Below, one piece after another: positions 57,825-64,000 of a DNA stretch of 64,000 nt. Source of the DNA: Pseudopyrenochaeta lycopersici (lineage: Eukaryota; Ascomycota; Dothideomycetes; Pleosporales; Pseudopyrenochaetaceae); contig NHZP01000015.1 in NCBI GenBank assembly GCA_003313425.1, forward strand, positions 434,001 through 498,000. Reading direction: 5' to 3'. The notes under the pieces were generated by a model, which ran no database searches, was not told the DNA's origin, and was given only the letters and a program-made list of their open reading frames with translations. Every line of letters begins with the position of its first letter. The stretch's first letter is position 1. The translations under genes were made by a program, and so were the position numbers.

Positions 57825-60623
57825 TCAACCCCTGCCCTTCAACTCTTCCAATCGCTCCGTCAGCCTCTCCCACCCTGCACTATCCTCCCAGTTATCTTTG
57901 CCCTTCCCCATAACGCTTTGAATTGCACTTGTAGATTTGAATTTCCAGCCCTTGGCTACTAACTCTCCGCTTCCTGCGGCCAATCCCTCAGTCCGCTCCC
58001 TCGGGCCTAACGTTTCATATGCATCTACCAAGTCAATAGTCTGATCCACTACCGCATTCCACTCAGCTTCAGTACCGCTATCCCATCTTGGCTGCGAAGT
58101 AACAGCGCGCCAAGCTTTCTCGTGGCATTCTAGTGCGGACGAAGGGCGAGAAGTGTGTGTATATAATGTTCCAACGATGCTCCACAGCTTGGGTGAGAAG
58201 GTGATCAGAGGTTTGACATGCTTCTCGACAAGTTCATTGACAAAACGGGCCAGACCTGGTCGTGCTATGTCAAATTCTTGCCCTGACTGTACAACATCCT
58301 TGATCAGCATGTCGAGGATCTCTGCATCAACACACTTCTCGCCTTCTGTTGCACCGCGAATTTCGCAGATGCGGCGCTGTGCGGTGACGACGTCGCTCCA
58401 GGATGGCGGACTTGTCGACGCGGCAACGGCGAGGACATTGTTCCAAATACGGTAGTTATCGTGCTTGAGATTGGCGGCGCGCTTGAATGCTTTGAGGGCA
58501 TCGGTTCGTGGATGATTTGTCACTCTCCCCGCGTCTGATTCATCATTGCCTTCTCCCGCTTCTGTTTTCGCTTTTGGTCGCAAGTGTAGTAGTGATGCAG
58601 CGAGGTTTGACCACGCTTCAGCATCTCCTTCGTCAAGCTGCACACAACGGGAGAAAGATTCGACAGCGTTCTTGAACTGTTGAAGCTCCAAGTATGCACA
58701 GCCTAGAGCGAACCACGCTGGATGGTACAAGGCATTAATTTTTAATGACAAAGAATAAGCTTCTGCTGCTTTCTGGTAGTCGTGCCGGGCGATATAGCTT
58801 TGGCCAAGAGAGCGCTGGGCCCGGGCGTATCGTTTACCAGAGACTTCCCAAGCCTTTTCGTACATGGAAAGATCTCTGTCGAGATCACCTAAGATACAAT
58901 AGAATCGTGGCGCTTCGGCTGGCGGTGGGTCTCGCTCTGGTCCGTCCCATGTCTCTGCTTCAGGATCGACACTCGCATCGTCACCGTTCGTTGCGTGGAA
59001 CAACTGTTTTCGGATCATCTTACGCGCTTTATCTTCTTTTTCCGTAGCCGCCCAACACAAAGCTGCTTCAGCCCACATCTCCAGTCTCTCGTAGATCTCG
59101 AGTGCTGATCGCAAACCACCGACATTCACCCAACGAGCAGCCAGCTCAGCCTCGAGCTCCCAGCGGGAAGGGGAAGAGAGTGGAAAAATATAGCGGAGAC
59201 GCTCTGCTACTGAAGCTGCTTCTCCTTCTTTTGCTTGTGGTAAGAAGGAAGTTATCTTCTCGCCAGTCTCCGCATCTGTAGTGGAATCCCCTGAAGTCTC
59301 TGCAATGACTTGATCGACTAGCGCTTGCAACTGAAGTAGTCCGCGCTCCATAGTTCTAGATCGATAACCTTCGATGCGACTCCGGACGAGAAGAGCTTGT
59401 GTATAGACTTGCCAATTCGAACTTCCACCTTCCAACACTCTTGTTGCATATGGAATAGTCTCTTCTCTTGTGAGCCCATCCGCAGGGTTTGTATTTTTGA
59501 TGCTCTCGGCCAGCGAGAGTAAAGTGACCGAGTCCAGTGGATCGAGTAGTGGTTGATTTGAAGGATCCATACTTGTAAGCGATGTCGGAAGCGCCGATTC
59601 GTCCTGAATATCAGTTGATGCTGTGTTCTCGGAAAACGATATTGATTCGAGTAGTGTATCATCATTGAGATCCAACGCCTTGGGTTTCGATGCTATATCT
59701 GTTGTTGCGCCATCTGTCTTTGATCCCGCACTTCGAGCAAGAACGAGCAATTGACTTGTGTCCTTCTGCTGGAACTTCGTCCTCTTACCCATCAATCCAG
59801 TCAAAGCAAACTCAAACTTTCGTTCTGAAGCCGTTTGATCCAGATCCGCCCGGGCTTTCTTATCGAAACCATGATGCGTATGAATAGCCGCTCGTTCCAG
59901 TAGGAAGCTTGTATGCAAATCTTGAATTTGCCGATTCTTCTCCGATTGCAAAATCAAGGTCTCTACGGTGCTCATATCTTCATAAATTGCAGTCTGTAAG
60001 CTCGATGCTGGCTCACTGAGTAACCTCTGGTGTACGAAATTGACCCTCAGTCGCACCCAAGCTGAGACTTCGATATTCTTCTGGATCGACGGGCAGATCA
60101 AGATTGTGTCTGCAAGGCACAATAGTTCGATATTTGGTGTGAGGTTGTATGCTGCAACGCCATCTGCGTTGAGCGACGCAATGAGATCTTTGCGAGTTTT
60201 GGTGAGCGCAGAGACATTTCCTGAGACGTCCCTCGGCAAGACAACCTCAGCAGATTTAAATGGTAAAGGCGGACCAGTGACAGTGGACTGTATGAATGCA
60301 TACAAAGCTGCAACCGCAACGAGGAACAATAGGTGCTGTCGGTACGCTGCGGTGTCTTTCACCGGAGTCCCCTGCTCTTCGTTTCGCTTCGACAATATCA
60401 AGCCCAGCCGATGGAAAATGTAGTCGCTCCACACTCCGAAATCCTCTTTCTTGACATCTTTTGTAGTTTCATTATCTTTGTGTCCGAGCAGAATTTGTAT
60501 TTCGGGTAGCTGGAACAGTGAATGGAAGTCGCCGCTTTCGGTGGCTTCCAGAACATCTTTCAATACGGCGGCCAGTTCGTCCGGCAGCGAGCTGCGGAAA
60601 AAGCTGAGCAGAATGTCACTCAT
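57825..60623 (-). CDS. EMW1: TPR protein of the Ttc27/Emw1 family
   Basis: A single exon of 932 residues, the size of the family. The N-terminal 450 residues are alpha-helical (LLFLVAVAALYAFIQSTVTG; NLTPNIELLCLADTILICPS). Tetratricopeptide repeats occupy about 560-740: LRSALEIYERLEMWAEAALC, ARAQRSLGQSYIARHDYQKA, AAEAYSLSLKINALYHPAWF, ALGCAYLELQQFKNAVESFS and RCVQLDEGDAEAWSNLAASL. These match the conserved core of human TTC27 and yeast Emw1 (YNL313C). Emw1 is essential in yeast and is linked to cell-wall integrity; human TTC27 has been reported with chaperone/assembly roles. Exact function here is not known. The gene is compact with no intron. The neighbouring glycine-zipper gene is on the same strand. 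Confidence 0.9.
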   Translation of the reverse strand: MSDILLSFFRSSLPDELAAVLKDVLEATESGDFHSLFQLPEIQILLGHKDNETTKDVKKEDFGVWSDYIFHRLGLILSKRNEEQGTPVKDTAAYRQHLLFLVAVAALYAFIQSTVTGPPLPFKSAEVVLPRDVSGNVSALTKTRKDLIASLNADGVAAYNLTPNIELLCLADTILICPSIQKNIEVSAWVRLRVNFVHQRLLSEPASSLQTAIYEDMSTVETLILQSEKNRQIQDLHTSFLLERAAIHTHHGFDKKARADLDQTASERKFEFALTGLMGKRTKFQQKDTSQLLVLARSAGSKTDGATTDIASKPKALDLNDDTLLESISFSENTASTDIQDESALPTSLTSMDPSNQPLLDPLDSVTLLSLAESIKNTNPADGLTREETIPYATRVLEGGSSNWQVYTQALLVRSRIEGYRSRTMERGLLQLQALVDQVIAETSGDSTTDAETGEKITSFLPQAKEGEAASVAERLRYIFPLSSPSRWELEAELAARWVNVGGLRSALEIYERLEMWAEAALCWAATEKEDKARKMIRKQLFHATNGDDASVDPEAETWDGPERDPPPAEAPRFYCILGDLDRDLSMYEKAWEVSGKRYARAQRSLGQSYIARHDYQKAAEAYSLSLKINALYHPAWFALGCAYLELQQFKNAVESFSRCVQLDEGDAEAWSNLAASLLHLRPKAKTEAGEGNDESDAGRVTNHPRTDALKAFKRAANLKHDNYRIWNNVLAVAASTSPPSWSDVVTAQRRICEIRGATEGEKCVDAEILDMLIKDVVQSGQEFDIARPGLARFVNELVEKHVKPLITFSPKLWSIVGTLYTHTSRPSSALECHEKAWRAVTSQPRWDSGTEAEWNAVVDQTIDLVDAYETLGPRERTEGLAAGSGELVAKGWKFKSTSAIQSVMGKGKDNWEDSAGWERLTERLEELKGRG

Positions 60624-61141
60624 TTTGAATATTCGTGGAAATGTGCTGTTGCGGGGTTGACAGGAAATTTGGGCGATGAGTAACTTTGGTGGAGAAAATT
60701 AGGCTGTGGCAAGCTAACCACATTTGGATATGGCAGGTTGATGCAGGCGGCAGCATTTCACAGGTTTGCTTTTATAAGGGCCATTTTATGTCTTAATGGG
60801 AGGCTTTTCTATGATGATTAAAGTGATTTTTCATGATATGCAGCTTATGTTTTAACAGATAGACCCGGACATTTACACCGGATTATGTTCGAATTGCTAC
60901 CTAGATAAAGAACTGGTAGACAAATATTATACATTCTTGACAGGTCAGATATACAACGATGATAACAAATTTAATATAATGTAGTATTTAATTTCATTAC
61001 TCATAGTGACTACTGCTACTTCGGGTACTAGCCCAAACGAACTATCCTAAGGATCAATGCCGTTATGAAGACAGGACAAAACAAGACATGGAAAAATAAA
61101 ACTTTCTCGAGGAAAGTCCATGCGCGATAGCCAACGCACAC
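60624..61141. other. Intergenic, AT-rich; EMW1 promoter side
   Basis: 518 bp between two minus-strand genes; about 60780-61010 is AT-rich. No frame or RNA was recognised. Confidence 0.5.
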
Positions 61142-62063
61142 TTAGTCCGAATCGCTACTGGAAGAGCTGCTCCTTCCTCGGCTGCGGCTCCTGTGCTTCT
61201 TGTGCTTCTTGTGCCCGCTCTCAGGATACAGTGCACTCAAACCAGCCGACGAGCCTGCGTACGACGAGCCGTGATGCGAAGAGCTATGATGAGAAGAACC
61301 ATGGTTTGAGCTGTGGCTGCTGTGCTTCTTATGCTTGTGCTTCTTCTCTTTCCTGCAGTCAAATCAGCGGGTTGTTCTCGAACTAGGCGCGAGTGTATGG
61401 AGGAGTGGACTTACTTGTCACTCAGGGCATTTGCGCCAATCGCACCAGCGACCAGCCCTCCGAGCGTTCCGAGCGTTCCACCACCGAGCTTGTTGCCAAG
61501 GAAGGCACCGCCAGCACCTCCAATGAGTGTAGAACCGAGGCCACGTTCGCCGTCTGCAGGACCGCCTGGGGCACCAGGTTGGCCATGTTGCTGACCACCG
61601 TAGCCCTGCTGAGAGTCGTGATAGCCTTGTTGCTGAGGAGCCCCGTACTGCTGGTTAGGGTCATGATATCCTGACTGCTGTTGTGGTGGGTAGGGAGAGG
61701 TGCCGCGATTTGGGTCGTGATGGCCCTGATCGTGATGGCCCTGTTGAGGAGCACCATAGCCTTGCTGAGGCTGCTGATAAGAATCATGTGCGGGCGGTGG
61801 GTACTGGCTCTGTGGGACTATTAACCCCTGGGATTGCAAGATGGGATGCGCCGCGCCGGCGCATCAACACTTACCTGGCCCTGAGGGTAAGGGCTGGTTC
61901 CCTGGCCGTACTGATCATGCTGCTGTTGCCCATAACCTTGGCCTTGAGGAGGATAGTTGGAGTTGTAGCCTCCATAGCCTTGCTGTTGGTTTGCGCCGTC
62001 ATAACCGTAGCCTTGACCTTGACCTTGGCTATGGTTCTGGCCGTAATAATCGTGGCTTGACAT
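61142..62063 (-). CDS. Prion-like Q/G/Y-rich protein with a glycine zipper and basic H/K/S tail
   Basis: Three exons (61875-62063, 61415-61809, 61142-61352) with introns of 65 and 62 nt encode 264 residues. Residues 1-140 are low-complexity and rich in Q, G, Y and P (MSSHDYYGQNHSQGQG; imperfect repeats of YGAPQQ and GYHD), a prion-like composition. A glycine zipper of the 2TM type spans about 157-195 (LGSTLIGGAGGAFLGNKLGG, then TLGTLGGLVAGAIGANALSD). The C-terminus is KKEKKHKHKKHSSHSS and a closing RSRSRGRSSSSSSDSD. Fungi commonly carry such proteins; they may associate with membranes or form condensates, but no function is established. The first intron contains a very stable hairpin next to its 5' splice site. 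The last exon was found by splicing in phase, since an unspliced reading stops at once. Confidence 0.82.
61845..61865 (-). other. Strong hairpin near the 5' splice site of intron 1
   Basis: In the transcript, stem arms GATGCGCCG and CGGCGCATC are perfect 9-bp complements around a 3-nt loop, nearly all G-C. The hairpin begins 10 nt after the donor GTAAGT of the glycine-zipper gene's first intron. Confidence 0.7.
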
Positions 62064-63868
62064 AGTTGCGCGTCTGGTGGAAAAGTATGTGAAGGTGAAA
62101 GATTTGTGAAAGTGAAGATTTACTAGGCAGTAGGGAGAGACCGGGAGATTGCTATGATGTGCTTACGGCGGGGGAGGGGCAGGAGTCGGTGGTTGGACGA
62201 GAGAGTTTGCGGCATCACACGCGCCTTTAAATGCGACACGCCCTCGCGCGCCGCTGACCGAGGGCGCCACCTGGTGCGAAGGGGTCGGTCATGCCCAACG
62301 AGCGGGACATGGGTACAATCGCGGCTGAGCCGTGAGCGCTTCTGGTGGTGGGGACATGGGAAAGTGCGGACAGGGTCGTGGCTGAAGGGGCTGAGCACAC
62401 TAGCCACTTTTTTCATTGGTCAGTCGGCTTCTGCGGAGATTTCTCACCGCAACACTGTCATGCATTTTGCTCCAGTAGGTAATAAGGTTGCGGGTGCTTG
62501 CGTCTGCATACGGTGAACAGCGGTTCCAAACGACGTCATGGGGCTTGTTATACTCAGCCTAAGAGAAACGTATGCATACTCCGCCATGTCGCCCCTTGGA
62601 CCACAACTCACCCTAAACCATGGCATTGGTATATCGTGACCGCAATGCTCGAAAGCACTCGCTTTCTCCTAAAAATAAAATAAAAAATGATAACAAGTCT
62701 CTCTAAAGCGTAAAGGAGAAAGAGAATGGTACCGAGTTTTTCCCTGCCAAGCAGACATGCATTCCTTACCCTGGCCAGCCCAAACCAAAAATCATCAACC
62801 CAGACAAGTTCAAAAAGAAACCTCGCCTCTGCGTTGGTCATGCTCTAGATGCATACTAGTCCTTATCCATCCTCTAAGCCCAAGAAACGCAACGAACGCT
62901 ACGAATCTTCTGATCATATACTGGGTAGATGATTTGGTTAATGAAGCTGAATCAAAATTGACACAGGCCCTGTCTAATATGTAAGTACGAGTAAAGTCAA
63001 TTCATTGATCAAGAATTGGTTCTCCCTGTATAGGGACAGTTCAACCTACATTGCATGAAGATCAGATTTGGTGCCGACCTATCAAACACAATCTTTATTT
63101 CTTTGTCGCCATCTACATGTACGGTTTGCATCTTGAGGCCTTTCATCGGAAGAATTTGCTTCAAAATTTCCTTCTGCTGGGCTGGTCTCTCTTTTCTTTG
63201 CGTATAATGTATGCGTATATTTAAGGGATTACTTTCCGTGTGTACGGATGCTCGTTGCCGGTAACGCCCTTCTCGTCCAGATGCCCGCTACCAGCAATGT
63301 TGACTGTTGCGGACAATAGAAAGATGGCGTCTAGATTCCCGACTGAAAATCAGACCAGTGAGTCGGATATGTTATAGAATGTTCTCCCATGACATTGCAT
63401 CACTGAATAGGAAACCTTCAATTATCTTCTAACGTTCGTTCGAAGAAAACAAACCAATAGTACAGCTATGCGTAAATACGTTTCTATAGGGACGCAAGTC
63501 CTTTCTATCTTGCCGGAAAATCTACGACTAGCTAGGAAAGGCGTTCCAGCGGCGATTAGAATCGGTATGCCCGTAGAACTTTCATGTATGTGTTCCTTGC
63601 GGAGGTTTTGTTTCGCCCGATCAGTTCGCTCGATTGATTTGTATATTTCCCCAATGTGGGATACTTAGACCTTTCAAGATACCTTGTTAAGCATCTAAAC
63701 TATCGTCTGTTGCCCGTCGGCAAGTCGCAGTGTCAAATGTAGGCATTTTTGTGTGACAAGGCGAATATCCCACCAAGATTTTATCGAAGCCAGTTTGGAC
63801 GAATCGGTCACCAGTCAGGGCATTATTTATATGCCATTATGACCGAGATTGAACAATAGCCAGCAGGC
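62064..63868. other. Intergenic with unexplained short open stretches on the minus strand
   Basis: The first 400 bp are GC-rich 5' region of the glycine-zipper gene. From about 63020 to 63665, minus-strand stretches with protein-like composition occur without an ATG: 63422-63664 (81 codons) and 63221-63342. The latter is preceded by a good acceptor TTTTCAG and reads GNLDAIFLLSATVNIAGSG, then HLDEKGVTGNEHPYTRKVIP before its stop. They may be exons of an unrecognised gene; see findings. Confidence 0.3.
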
Positions 63869-64000
63869 TTATATATTATTACTAGGAATATTTCCCTCAA
63901 CTGGCAATTGATCACGGGTACGGAGGGTGGCCTTATCGTCAACGACCAGGGTGTTCATCGTAATCTGGTCTGGGAATTCACTCATTGTATAGATATGCTC
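63869..64000 (-). CDS. Possible coding fragment at the right edge, unrecognised, 5' end outside the window
   Basis: A 43-codon frame open to the window edge on the minus strand. It includes SEFPDQITMNTLVVDDKATL and RTRDQLPVEGNIPSNN before TAA at 63869-63871; a donor-like GTAATA also lies just before the stop. Composition is protein-like, but the family is unknown to me. Confidence 0.25.
   Translation of the reverse strand, partial: EHIYTMSEFPDQITMNTLVVDDKATLRTRDQLPVEGNIPSNNI

Noticed and set aside
55163..60623. A secondary-metabolite gene cluster around the P450
   Set aside because: The flanking genes are a transposon relic and a housekeeping TPR gene; no backbone synthase, other tailoring enzyme or regulator is present.

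Overview
The window is nuclear DNA of a filamentous ascomycete (Pezizomycotina), most likely a Dothideomycete. I infer this from the short GT-AG introns (mostly 46-70 nt with CTAAC/CTGAC-like branch sites), the gene density of about one gene per 2.5 kb, the clear orthologues of fungal housekeeping genes, and islands of AT/TA-rich sequence of the kind left by repeat-induced point mutation (RIP). No plasmid, phage or CRISPR feature is present, and I found no tRNA or rRNA gene. Exon borders were set by hand from splice signals and reading phase. In every multi-exon model listed as a confident gene, the exon lengths sum to a multiple of three.

Layout. 0-6 kb: the 3' end of a possible HET-type gene, a secreted GMC oxidoreductase and the GARP tether subunit Vps52. 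6-10.4 kb: eIF5A, the Pol I factor Rrn7 and ubiquitin-L40, all on the plus strand. 10.6-11 kb: a promoter-like block and a possible structured non-coding RNA. 11.7-27.9 kb: an FHA protein of the Tos4/Plm2 type, a ribosomal-L1-domain assembly factor (Cic1/Utp30 type), palmitoyl-protein thioesterase, acetyl-CoA hydrolase Ach1, a GTB-motif Whi5/Nrm1-like protein, a four-TM membrane protein and the mitochondrial adrenodoxin reductase Arh1. 28.9-32 kb: a fungal rhodopsin-type seven-TM protein and a GPI-anchored surface protein. 34-44 kb: a mitochondrial pyruvate/branched-chain dehydrogenase kinase, a 70-aa proteinase B inhibitor (Pbi2 type, three exons), a sugar transporter, an SMP-30/gluconolactonase-like protein and the ribosome-biogenesis GTPase Bms1. 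44.8-52 kb: a large unrecognised membrane protein, an orphan C-terminal reading frame and the GPI inositol-deacylase Bst1. 52-57 kb: repeat-rich ground with a hAT-type transposase relic, an AT microsatellite, a dimeric minisatellite and one cytochrome P450. 57.8-64 kb: a TPR protein (Ttc27/Emw1), a glycine-zipper/prion-like protein, and a right edge with unrecognised short open stretches.

Most genes are independent housekeeping loci. Loose functional neighbourhoods are translation and ribosome synthesis (eIF5A, Rrn7, Ub-L40, the L1-domain factor; Bms1 farther right), mitochondrial metabolism (Ach1, Arh1, the kinase) and two candidate G1/S-transcription regulators (the FHA and GTB-motif proteins). 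I did not find a convincing new multi-gene system. The best leads are the possible structured RNA at 10.7-10.9 kb, a perfect TTATCGATAA palindrome repeated upstream of three genes, an 18-bp palindrome in the sugar-transporter promoter, a strong hairpin beside a 5' splice site, a dimeric minisatellite next to the hAT relic, and two groups of reading frames that I cannot assign.
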